Of a stretch of 64,000 nt of DNA, positions 46,758-54,015 are shown piece by piece. Under the pieces are notes generated by a model. It was not told where the DNA came from. It ran no database searches and was given only the letters and a program-made list of their open reading frames with translations. Source of the DNA: Winogradskyella sediminis (GTDB lineage Bacteria > Bacteroidota > Bacteroidia > Flavobacteriales > Flavobacteriaceae); the NCBI RefSeq assembly GCF_003387355.1, contig NZ_QUNH01000001.1:630023-694022 (forward strand). The letters run 5' to 3'. The position numbers were made by a program, and so were the translations under genes. Each line of letters begins with the position of its first letter. Position 1 is the stretch's first letter.

Positions 46758-46875
46758 AAAAAAATGTAAAAAATTGATTTTCACTAATATACTGAATTTT
46801 TAAATATTAATCTTAGACCTGAATAAATTTTACTTAAATTTAGCTTCCTAATCAATCTTAATTAAAAAACTCACT

Positions 46876-47811
46876 ATGGGCAATTTTCTTTTAATTCCAA
46901 TTTTATTTATTGTACTGGTCGTTTTTATCTCTTCCTTTTTTGTAGTGAAGCAACAAACCGCAGCTATCATAGAACGATTTGGTAAATTTCAAAGTATCAG
47001 ACAATCTGGGTTACAACTCAAAATACCACTTATAGACAAGGTTGCCGGACGATTAAGTTTAAAAATTCAGCAATTAGATGTTATTATAGAAACTAAAACT
47101 TTAGATGATGTATTTGTGCGTTTAAAAGTGTCCGTGCAATATCGTGTCATTAGTGAAAAAGTGTATGATGCCTTTTATAAACTAGATTACCCACATGAGC
47201 AAATTACCTCTTATGTTTTTGATGTGGTACGTGCTGAAGTCCCTAAAATGAAACTCGATGATGTCTTTGTAAAAAAGGATGATATTGCACTTGCTGTAAA
47301 AGCCGAATTAAATGATGCCATGCTCGATTATGGTTTTGATATTATTAAAACACTGGTAACTGATATTGATCCAGATGCACAAGTGAAAGAAGCGATGAAC
47401 CGTATTAATGCGGCAGAACGAGAAAAAACAGCAGCACAGTTTGAAGGTGATGCTGCAAGAATATTAATTGTAGAAAAAGCCAAAGCTGAAGCCGAAAGTA
47501 AACGATTACAAGGTCAAGGTATAGCAGATCAACGACGTGAAATTGCTCGTGGTTTAGAAGAATCTGTAGATGTTCTTAATAGGGTTGGTATCAACTCGCA
47601 AGAAGCCTCTGCCCTAATTGTAGTTACGCAACACTACGATACGTTACAAGCCGTAGGCCAAGAAACAAATAGTAATCTCATATTATTACCAAATTCTCCA
47701 CAAGCGGGAAGTCAAATGCTTAATGATATGGTAGCAAGTTTTACGGCGAGTAACCAAATTGGAGAAGCTATGAAAAATTCGAAAAAAAAGAATGCTAACG
47801 ATGAAGAATAA
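46876..47811 (+). CDS. SPFH/Band 7 domain protein (stomatin/HflK-like)
   Basis: 311 residues. One N-terminal membrane helix (FLLIPILFIVLVVFISSFFV) is followed by the SPFH domain: TAAIIERFGKFQSIRQSGLQ, the LKIPLIDKVAGRLSLKIQQL core and KTLDDVFVRLKVSVQYRVI. A long Ala/Glu-rich coiled coil with AEREKTAAQFEGDAARILIV comes after it, and a variable tail. Such proteins form oligomeric cages in bacterial membranes and organise membrane proteases or microdomains. A small secreted-protein gene starts within its last bases. Confidence 0.9.
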   Translation: MGNFLLIPILFIVLVVFISSFFVVKQQTAAIIERFGKFQSIRQSGLQLKIPLIDKVAGRLSLKIQQLDVIIETKTLDDVFVRLKVSVQYRVISEKVYDAFYKLDYPHEQITSYVFDVVRAEVPKMKLDDVFVKKDDIALAVKAELNDAMLDYGFDIIKTLVTDIDPDAQVKEAMNRINAAEREKTAAQFEGDAARILIVEKAKAEAESKRLQGQGIADQRREIARGLEESVDVLNRVGINSQEASALIVVTQHYDTLQAVGQETNSNLILLPNSPQAGSQMLNDMVASFTASNQIGEAMKNSKKKNANDEE

Positions 47812-48325
47812 TCTAAAAAATACGCTGATATGCCTTTTAATAACGGCTAGTTTTAATTTATTTGCGCAAACTAAAACGGATGCTTTAAGAGATGCTCAGC
47901 TCACCTCTACAGCTAGTTTAAATATGGATTTTGAAACCGTTTTAAAATATACCCTACCATCCGTGTTAGACATGATGGGAGGAAAAGAAGCGGCTTTAAA
48001 AGTTATCTCTTCTACTTTTGAAGGGATGAAATCTCAAGGATTTGTTTTTGAAAAAGCAGATATCAATGGAGTTTCAGATATTGTAAAAGAACAAGGACAA
48101 TTTCGCTGTGTGGTAGAAGGTTATAACCAAATGGTAATGTCTAATCAACGTATTTCCTCTAAAAGTTATCTTTTAGGCATTTATAATAAAGTCGATAAAT
48201 ATTGGTGGTTTATTGAAGCTAAACAATTAAAAAACGAAGCGTTAACCAATCAAATTTTACCAAATTTTGAAACGGCTTTGGAAATTCCTGATGACGACCT
48301 AAAAGTAGAACCTATCACAGATTAA
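47801..48325 (+). CDS. Secreted hypothetical protein
   Basis: About 174 residues from ATG 47801 (an ATG at 47792 is also possible). A signal peptide (NTLICLLITASFNLFAQ) ends before TKTDALRDA. The mature part has an SV-LDMMGGKEAALKVISSTF helical motif and ends with a beta-strand region (SYLLGIYNKVDKYWWFIEA). I recognise no family. Its start overlaps the end of the SPFH gene by 11 bases, so the two are probably translated together, which suggests the pair acts in the same envelope process. A terminator follows. Confidence 0.7.
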   Translation: MKNNLKNTLICLLITASFNLFAQTKTDALRDAQLTSTASLNMDFETVLKYTLPSVLDMMGGKEAALKVISSTFEGMKSQGFVFEKADINGVSDIVKEQGQFRCVVEGYNQMVMSNQRISSKSYLLGIYNKVDKYWWFIEAKQLKNEALTNQILPNFETALEIPDDDLKVEPITD

Positions 48326-48330
48326 ATAAA

Positions 48331-48364
48331 AAAAAACCTCATAACTAAAATTATGAGGTTTTTT
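48331..48364. terminator. Terminator after the SPFH operon, also usable by glnS
   Basis: Perfect 14-bp stem (48331-48344 and 48351-48364) with loop CTAAAA. It has A runs and T runs on both sides, and it lies between convergent genes. Confidence 0.9.
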
Positions 48365-48401
48365 AATAAATATTTACTACTTATTATTTTTTAAAAAGCA
48401 T

Positions 48402-50411
48402 TTAAACCTCATTAGCCTCAGTAACTAATAATTGATTTTTATCTTCTTTAGCTTTTGCAATAAACGCATCAATGGCATCATTGCGCTCTAAGCCATTTTT
48501 AAGCATTTCTTTTAATGTAATTAAAGTTGCTATACGTGTGCCTGCTTTTTTAACAGCGGTTCCAAATAACGGCTCTAATTCATCATAAGACACTTCATTG
48601 GCAAGTGCTTGTATTTCGGACTTCACTTTTAGTTGTTTTTCTTCATTTAAATTGGTGTATTTTTTACCAAATTGCTGAATTAAACTAATAGCAGAGCGTT
48701 TTTGTTGTTGCGCTTTTCCTTTATTCTGATTTTGATTGTTCTGAGGTTTAGGCTTTTGTTTTGCCCAACTATCTCTTAAACCTACCGTCTTATTAAATAC
48801 TAACTTTTCAGATGTAGAATCATCATCCACATTAAAATAGCCTAAACGTTGAAATTGGAACCGCTCTCCTACTTCAACATCAGCTAAACTTGGTTCTAAG
48901 TAACCCGTTTTTATAGTTAAAGACTTCGGGTTTACAAATTCCATAAAATCTTTATCCTTTTGGCTATCTGGTGATTCGTGCATAAATAAACGATCGTATT
49001 CTCTTATTTCAGCAGTAATCGCATGTTTTAAGGACACCCAATGAAGTGTTCCTTTTACTTTTTTAGACGTATCCTCATCATAGGTACATTGAATTTCTAG
49101 TATTTGACCAGTTTGATCCTTTACAACATCATTTGCTTTGATGATGTATGCATTTTTTAATCTTACTTCACCTCCAAGTTTCAACCTAAAATATTTACTT
49201 CCTGCTTCTTCTTTAAAATCATCTCGCTCAATATAAATTTCTCTAGAGAACGGTACTTTTCTATATCCAGCAGCCTCATCTTCTTGGTTGTTTTCTGCTT
49301 CTAACCATTCTTCTTTATCTTCAGGATAGTTAGTAATCACTACTTTTATAGGATCTAAAACGGCCATAACACGGTTGGCTGTTTTGTTTAAATCCTCACG
49401 AATACAGAATTCTAAAAGTGAAACATCAATGACATTTTCGCGTTTAGCCACACCTACTTTTTCAATAAATTTTCGAATTGAATTTGGTGTGTAACCACGA
49501 CGACGTAAACCAGAAATGGTAGGCATACGTGGATCATCCCAACCAGATACAATACCTTCTTCTACTAAACGTAATAATTTACGTTTGCTCATGATGGTAT
49601 AACTAAGGTTTAAACGTGCAAATTCGCGTTGTTTTGGAGGCAATGGTAAGGCTTCTTTTGCATAGTGGTAAACATGATCTCTAAACCAATTATAAAGCTC
49701 CCTATGTGGTTTAAATTCTAAAGAACACAAACTGTGAGACACTTGCTCTATATAATCACTTTCTCCATGGGTCCAATCGTACATAGGATAAATACACCAA
49801 TCGTTACCAGTTCTATGGTGTTCGGTATGCATAATACGGTACATCATAGGATCTCGCATTAACATATTAGGACTTTCCATATCGATTTTAGCACGAAGAA
49901 TATGTGTACCAGCAGGAAATTCTCCAGCTTTCATACGTTGGAATAAATCTAAATTTTCTTCGATACTACGGTCTCTATACGGACTAGGAGTTCCAACTTG
50001 TGTTGGTGTACCCTTTTGTTCTGCAATGGCTTCTGAAGTTTGACTATCTACATAGGCTTTTCCATCCTTAATTAATTGCACTGCCCAATCATATAACTTC
50101 TGAAAATAATCTGAAGAATATAATTCATTTTCCCACTGGTAACCTAACCAAGCGATATCTTTTTTTATAGCATCAACATATTCTTGCTCTTCTTTCGCAG
50201 GATTGGTATCGTCAAATCTAAGATTTACTGGTGCCTTGTACTTCTCTCCTAGTCCAAAACTAATGCCTATAGCTTTGGTATGACCAATATGTAAATAACC
50301 ATTTGGCTCTGGTGGAAAACGGAAACGCAATTTTTCTTTAGGTAAACCATTGGCCAAATCTTCTTCTATGATATGCTCAATAAAATTGAGTGACTTTGTT
50401 TCTTCTGACAT
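48402..50411 (-). CDS. glnS: Glutamine--tRNA ligase with C-terminal extension
   Basis: 669 residues against about 550 for E. coli GlnRS. It is a class I synthetase; RFPPEPNGYLHIGHTKAIGI holds HIGH, and YTIMSKRKLLRLVEEGIVSG holds the KMSKS-like MSKRK. The anticodon-binding double beta barrel runs to about residue 570. Beyond it are a basic Gln/Asn-rich linker (KPQNNQNQNKGKAQQQKR) and ~90 helical residues with FGTAVKKAGTRIATLITLKE. The extension may be a tRNA-binding appendix; it does not show a clear YqeY pattern to me. The presence of GlnRS suggests direct glutaminylation. Confidence 0.94.
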   Translation of the reverse strand: MSEETKSLNFIEHIIEEDLANGLPKEKLRFRFPPEPNGYLHIGHTKAIGISFGLGEKYKAPVNLRFDDTNPAKEEQEYVDAIKKDIAWLGYQWENELYSSDYFQKLYDWAVQLIKDGKAYVDSQTSEAIAEQKGTPTQVGTPSPYRDRSIEENLDLFQRMKAGEFPAGTHILRAKIDMESPNMLMRDPMMYRIMHTEHHRTGNDWCIYPMYDWTHGESDYIEQVSHSLCSLEFKPHRELYNWFRDHVYHYAKEALPLPPKQREFARLNLSYTIMSKRKLLRLVEEGIVSGWDDPRMPTISGLRRRGYTPNSIRKFIEKVGVAKRENVIDVSLLEFCIREDLNKTANRVMAVLDPIKVVITNYPEDKEEWLEAENNQEDEAAGYRKVPFSREIYIERDDFKEEAGSKYFRLKLGGEVRLKNAYIIKANDVVKDQTGQILEIQCTYDEDTSKKVKGTLHWVSLKHAITAEIREYDRLFMHESPDSQKDKDFMEFVNPKSLTIKTGYLEPSLADVEVGERFQFQRLGYFNVDDDSTSEKLVFNKTVGLRDSWAKQKPKPQNNQNQNKGKAQQQKRSAISLIQQFGKKYTNLNEEKQLKVKSEIQALANEVSYDELEPLFGTAVKKAGTRIATLITLKEMLKNGLERNDAIDAFIAKAKEDKNQLLVTEANEV

Positions 50412-50547
50412 GTATTGGATATTAAAAAATAGGGATTAAGATTGAGGCTAATATCCTACTTCACTTAATCGTTGGTAAAATTAAGCAAAATGTAACATTT
50501 ATACATCATTTTAGACTGATAGTGTGAATCCTTAAATGCAATTTAAA

Positions 50548-50748
50548 ATGAATTATAAATGTCCAAAATGTGATAACACAACTTATGAAGTTGGAGAAAT
50601 GAGAGCAACAGGTGGTACGTTATCTAAAATATTTGATATTCAGAATAAAAAATTTAGCTCTGTGACTTGTAAAAGATGTCGTTATACTGAATTTTATAAA
50701 GCCAAAACAAGTGCATTAAGTAATATTTTTGACCTATTCACAAATTAG
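50548..50748 (+). CDS. Zinc-ribbon nucleic-acid-binding protein (DUF2082)
   Basis: About 66 residues, with the start taken as MNYKCPKC (50548); an ATG at 50536 would add four residues. Two Cys pairs, CPKC near the N-terminus and CKRC (VTCKRCRYTEFYK), with GEMRATGGTLSKIFDIQNKK between them, fit the DUF2082 zinc-ribbon family. It is assumed to bind nucleic acid because of the ribbon; no experimental role is known to me. Confidence 0.8.
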   Translation: MNYKCPKCDNTTYEVGEMRATGGTLSKIFDIQNKKFSSVTCKRCRYTEFYKAKTSALSNIFDLFTN

Positions 50749-50862
50749 AATATTATTATAAGCTAAAATAACCTTCAATTCTAAAATTTCTGTAGTGATA
50801 ACTGATTAAAAAATCTATCTTTTTTGTATCTTAATTTTATAATGAGACAGAAATTGAATTGA

Positions 50863-50870
50863 TATATTTG
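50863..50870 (+). promoter_or_regulatory. Candidate -7 promoter element for folB
   Basis: TATATTTG, 16 bases before the TTG start at 50887. Confidence 0.45.
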
Positions 50871-50886
50871 CTAAAAATTAAATGTT

Positions 50887-51264
50887 TTGGGAATAATAAA
50901 AGTAGAAAATATAAGAGTATTTGCTAACCACGGTTGTTTAAAAGAAGAAACCGCTATTGGTAGTGATTATCGGGTAGATATTGAAGTAAAAGCTAATTTA
51001 CAAACTTCAGCTTCATCTGATGAATTAAGTGATACGGTAGATTATGTATTACTAAACAAAATTGTTAGAGAAGAAATGGCAAAACCTTCAAAGCTTTTAG
51101 AAACCGTTGCAAAGCGTATTTTAAACCGTGTTTTTAACGAAGAAGCCTTAATTACTAAGGCAACAATTGCCGTTAGTAAAATTAATCCTCCGATAGGTGG
51201 TGACGTTGAGATGGTTACTATAAAAATGAGTCAAAAGCGAAAAAAGCAAACCTATTTAGGCTAA
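50887..51264 (+). CDS. folB: Dihydroneopterin aldolase
   Basis: 125 residues starting at a TTG; the ATG at 50882 is out of frame. It converts 7,8-dihydroneopterin to 6-hydroxymethyl-dihydropterin in folate synthesis. IIKVENIRVFANHGCLKEE (family pattern GxxGVxxxE, with Cys-Leu), SDTVDYVLLNKIV and PSKLLETVAKRILNRVFNE are the typical parts, ending with KINPPIGGDVEMVTIKM, which holds the conserved KP-x-x-P-like segment. The tRNA-Cys gene follows on the same strand. Confidence 0.92.
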   Translation: MGIIKVENIRVFANHGCLKEETAIGSDYRVDIEVKANLQTSASSDELSDTVDYVLLNKIVREEMAKPSKLLETVAKRILNRVFNEEALITKATIAVSKINPPIGGDVEMVTIKMSQKRKKQTYLG

Positions 51265-51279
51265 AACATATATAATTTT

Positions 51280-51287
51280 TATATTTG
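51280..51287 (+). promoter_or_regulatory. Candidate -7 promoter element for tRNA-Cys
   Basis: TATATTTG, 32 bases before the tRNA 5' end. Confidence 0.45.
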
Positions 51288-51319
51288 CGCTCTCGTTAAA
51301 TTTAATGAGACGACTAAAA

Positions 51320-51390
51320 GGTGTCGTGGCCGAGTGGCTAGGCAGTGGTCTGCAACACCATCTACAGCGGTTCGAATCCGCTCGACACCT
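51320..51390 (+). tRNA. trnC: tRNA-Cys (anticodon GCA)
   Basis: A 71-nt cloverleaf: acceptor GGTGTCG/CGACACC with T discriminator, D stem GCC/GGC, anticodon stem GTGGT/ACCAT with loop CTGCAAC giving GCA at 34-36, variable loop CTAC, and T arm AGCGG-TTCGAAT-CCGCT. No CCA is encoded. A terminator hairpin follows directly. Confidence 0.97.
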
Positions 51391-51391
51391 C

Positions 51392-51425
51392 AAAAAAGAG
51401 ATACTTAAAAAGTATCTCTTTTTTT
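51392..51425 (+). terminator. Terminator after tRNA-Cys
   Basis: Arms AAGAGATACTT (51396-51406) and AAGTATCTCTT (51410-51420), loop AAA, then a run of T. It overlaps the stop of the next gene on the minus strand and can serve both. Confidence 0.88.
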
Positions 51426-51978
51426 ATTTTATATTCTCTTGCTCTAGTTGTATCGTATTTCTTCTATCGACTATGAAGTAATCGAAAATTAAAAAAATAC
51501 TAAGTAATAACACTCCAAACGTAAACAACAACGATCCATAAGGCCAATGTTGAATTTTAAAAAGTATTCCGAATACTAATGTAAAAATTGTTAATCCAAT
51601 CAAAATATAGTAGACTGCTTTTAAAAATTTATGCTTCCTAAATGTTCTATTTTTAAAATACGAAATACCTTCTACATAAAACCAATAAATAAAGAGTACA
51701 AAAAGTAGTATTTCAAAGATATATGGAACATAAAAAATATGGAATACATTTCCTAAATAATTGAAAACCCAAATTAAAATCATAGCCAATTTAGTATAAT
51801 CTAAAATAGATTTCTCTTTTTTATAAACAAAGCGAATAGCATATAACAACCCAACTGAAGATCCACCAATCAACATTAAACTATATGAAAAAGGCCAATG
51901 CATAATTTTGAATAAGGCACCAAAAATTAAGCTAATAATGGCCAGACGTAAGGGAAAAGTTAAGATTTTAGAATTCAT
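51424..51978 (-). CDS. GldL-like duplicated-motif membrane protein
   Basis: 184 residues with about five membrane helices. The motif G-A-L-F-K-I-M-H-W-P (residues 20-29) recurs as G-I-L-F-K-I-Q-H-W-P (137-146), each within a hydrophobic helix. The same motif marks the first helix of GldL, the proton-driven motor protein of gliding motility and type IX secretion. This protein lacks the GldL soluble tail, so it is not GldL itself. Function is unknown; the resemblance is to the helix motif only. Confidence 0.6.
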   Translation of the reverse strand: MNSKILTFPLRLAIISLIFGALFKIMHWPFSYSLMLIGGSSVGLLYAIRFVYKKEKSILDYTKLAMILIWVFNYLGNVFHIFYVPYIFEILLFVLFIYWFYVEGISYFKNRTFRKHKFLKAVYYILIGLTIFTLVFGILFKIQHWPYGSLLFTFGVLLLSIFLIFDYFIVDRRNTIQLEQENIK

Positions 51979-51990
51979 TTATAGATTTTA

Positions 51991-52674
51991 TTAATCAAGC
52001 GGATTAACATTCTCTATCTGTTCAATCCCCTTTTCATAAAGATCCGGAAAAAGTCCTTGACTTAATAGTATAATACCAAAAACTAAAATCACTAAGGCCA
52101 CTATTTTTTTGGTTTTAAAAATACGGCGTGGCGTTAATTTATTTTTAAGTCGTTTGGCAGCCGCTATTTTAACGAGATCCGTTAAAAAATAAGAAATTAA
52201 CATGGTTACAATAAAGATAAAAACACCGTTTTCAGAACTTGTAATAGACGTTCCAATAACAATAAAACCTAACCAACCTAATAAGACACCAATGTTGATA
52301 AAATTAAGCAGAAACCCTTTAATAAATAGCTTACCATAATCTTTTTTAGGTAACTCAATTCTATGATGTTCTCTTACAATAGAACGAAATGATTTAGACG
52401 TTTTTATAAAACTAATAAGTCCATAAATCACCAATAAAGTCCCACCAAAAACCAACAATTTTGGATCGTCTTTTATTTTTTCTAAGAGCGAATCGGTACT
52501 TTTAAAAATGACGAAAATAAAAACAATATCAGCGAAAATAACACCAAGATCAAATAGCACAGCACTAGTAAACCCTTTTGTAGCACTAGTTTCGAGTAAT
52601 ACGAAAAAAACTGGTCCAATGGTAAAGGCTAAAATTATTCCGAAGGGAATGGCTGTTAAGATATCGTCTAACAT
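51991..52674 (-). CDS. LysE/RhtB-type family translocator
   Basis: 227 residues with about six membrane helices. The N-terminus LTAIPFGIILAFTIGPVFFVL has the GP-x-x motif seen in LysE family amino-acid exporters (GIxxGPVxFxxL-type), and KGFTSAVLFDLGVIFADIVF is the second conserved segment with the conserved Asp. The family exports basic or other amino acids; substrate unknown. It lies 12 bases before the GldL-like gene on the same strand. Confidence 0.85.
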   Translation of the reverse strand: MLDDILTAIPFGIILAFTIGPVFFVLLETSATKGFTSAVLFDLGVIFADIVFIFVIFKSTDSLLEKIKDDPKLLVFGGTLLVIYGLISFIKTSKSFRSIVREHHRIELPKKDYGKLFIKGFLLNFINIGVLLGWLGFIVIGTSITSSENGVFIFIVTMLISYFLTDLVKIAAAKRLKNKLTPRRIFKTKKIVALVILVFGIILLSQGLFPDLYEKGIEQIENVNPLD

Positions 52675-52717
52675 GTAAAACTTGCGATTTACACAAATGT
52701 AAGAAACTCAACGGAAA

Positions 52718-53389
52718 TTACATACGTTTTATTCGTCCACCAAGAATTGTATTTTCATCTATCTCTTTTGGATCTCCATAAATATAAACATTACCTCCAG
52801 CTTTAATTCTTACATTGGCTAATGTTGTAGCATATATATAAGCTTCACCTCCAGCGTTAATACTCACTTCAGCATTTTCAGTTATAAATGCTTTAGCGTT
52901 TACATTACCACCAGTATAAATAGAAATATCTTGATGTTTTGAACTTCCGGTAATATTAATAATACCACCTGTAACGGCTCTTATATTTGCATAACTCGTT
53001 TCTAAATCAGTGGTGATTTCGGCTCCTTCTTGTACTCTTAAATCTATTTCGTATTGTTTAATTGTCTCTTTTACCGTAACCTTAGCCCCTTCATTAGCAT
53101 CAATTTCATCTACAGCTGTAAAATACAGTAAAACTACAGTATCATTACCATCATAACTCTCTCTAAGATTCATACGGATTTTTAACTTACCATTGTTATT
53201 AACAATTTCAACATCCTTGCGGTTCTTACCAGAAATTACAACCTTATTTTCGTCAGAGGCAATCATTTTAAGATGAATTAAATCGAACACTTTAACAGTA
53301 GAAAATTCACCAACATTTTTTTCAATAGCATCTTGTGCAAAACTTGTAAAACCAAGTATTAATGCGAGTATGAGGATATTATATTTCAT
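52718..53389 (-). CDS. Head-GIN domain protein (DUF2807), putative adhesin
   Basis: 223 residues. The signal peptide YNILILALILGFTSFAQDA is followed by a right-handed beta-helix-like repeat of strands typical of DUF2807/head-GIN proteins: ASDENKVVISGKNRKDVEIV, KIRMNLRESY, VQEGAEITTDLETSYA and the ending AGGNVYIYGDPKEID. The family is common on Bacteroidota surfaces and is thought to be adhesive or structural. It is followed downstream by a LysE-type gene and preceded by a small membrane-protein gene. Confidence 0.86.
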   Translation of the reverse strand: MKYNILILALILGFTSFAQDAIEKNVGEFSTVKVFDLIHLKMIASDENKVVISGKNRKDVEIVNNNGKLKIRMNLRESYDGNDTVVLLYFTAVDEIDANEGAKVTVKETIKQYEIDLRVQEGAEITTDLETSYANIRAVTGGIINITGSSKHQDISIYTGGNVNAKAFITENAEVSINAGGEAYIYATTLANVRIKAGGNVYIYGDPKEIDENTILGGRIKRM

Positions 53390-53398
53390 GTGTATATT

Positions 53399-53635
53399 TT
53401 ATTTTAAGATAATTATCTTTTTACTAAACAACCATTTTAATTGAATTTCATCACCAGATTGTTTTTTAGCAATTCGTCGTTGTGGAGTTAAAATCACAGT
53501 AATTACAGCAGATAAAACTGCTAAAATCATTTGGTTAATATCTGTAAAAATAGCTTGAATACTAAATCTTACTATGATATAAATAACGGCGAATATTATA
53601 AAAACGTATAAGCCAGCTTTTGTACTTGTTTTCAT
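53399..53635 (-). CDS. Small two-helix membrane protein
   Basis: 78 residues: two hydrophobic segments (AGLYVFIIFAVIYIIVRFSI and MILAVLSAVITVILTP) and a basic C-terminus (KKQSGDEIQLKWLFSKKIII). I recognise no family. It is packed 9 bases from the head-GIN gene and 11 bases from the YbjQ-like gene, so it is probably a real part of that small operon. Confidence 0.65.
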   Translation of the reverse strand: MKTSTKAGLYVFIIFAVIYIIVRFSIQAIFTDINQMILAVLSAVITVILTPQRRIAKKQSGDEIQLKWLFSKKIIILK

Positions 53636-53646
53636 GTGTATATTAT

Positions 53647-53973
53647 TTAAACAGCAACTTTTACAGCTGTTCCTGTAATTGAAACAATTAAAGTATTTGT
53701 AGTTGCTAGTGTTTCTATATCAATTTGAACACCCACAACGGCATTAGCACCTATAGCTTTTGCATTATCTTGAAGTTTTTGAAACGCTTCTTCTTTTACA
53801 ACTTCTAAACCTTTAGCATAGGCATCATAATATTTTTGTGAACTAAACATATCCTTAAAAGACATGCTTTTCCCTTTATAAGAATGTGTAGAATTAAAAG
53901 AAATACCAGTTACTATACCTAAATAGTCAATGATGTTATGGTTTTCTATAGAATTAGTTGTTGTAAGAATCAT
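53647..53973 (-). CDS. YbjQ/UPF0145 family protein
   Basis: 108 residues, soluble. The pattern MILTTTNSIENHNIIDYLGI, KDMFSSQKYYDAYAKGLEVV and LQDNAKAIGANAVVGVQIDI is that of the YbjQ/DUF74 family, which forms pentameric beta-rich rings and has been called a heavy-metal-binding domain without firm proof. TGTAVKVAV is the usual ending. It lies first in a four-gene operon with the small membrane protein, head-GIN and perhaps LysE genes. Confidence 0.9.
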   Translation of the reverse strand: MILTTTNSIENHNIIDYLGIVTGISFNSTHSYKGKSMSFKDMFSSQKYYDAYAKGLEVVKEEAFQKLQDNAKAIGANAVVGVQIDIETLATTNTLIVSITGTAVKVAV

Positions 53974-54015
53974 ATGATAAACGTTTTACTATAAGTCTTA
54001 TTTTTAGTAAAGATG

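Noticed and set aside
48402-48750. Reading the glnS C-terminal extension as a YqeY fusion
   Set aside because: No clear YqeY/GatB tail pattern seen; described as an unassigned extension.
51424-51978. Calling this gene gldL
   Set aside because: Only the helix motif is shared; the soluble domain and the gldK-gldM neighbourhood are absent.
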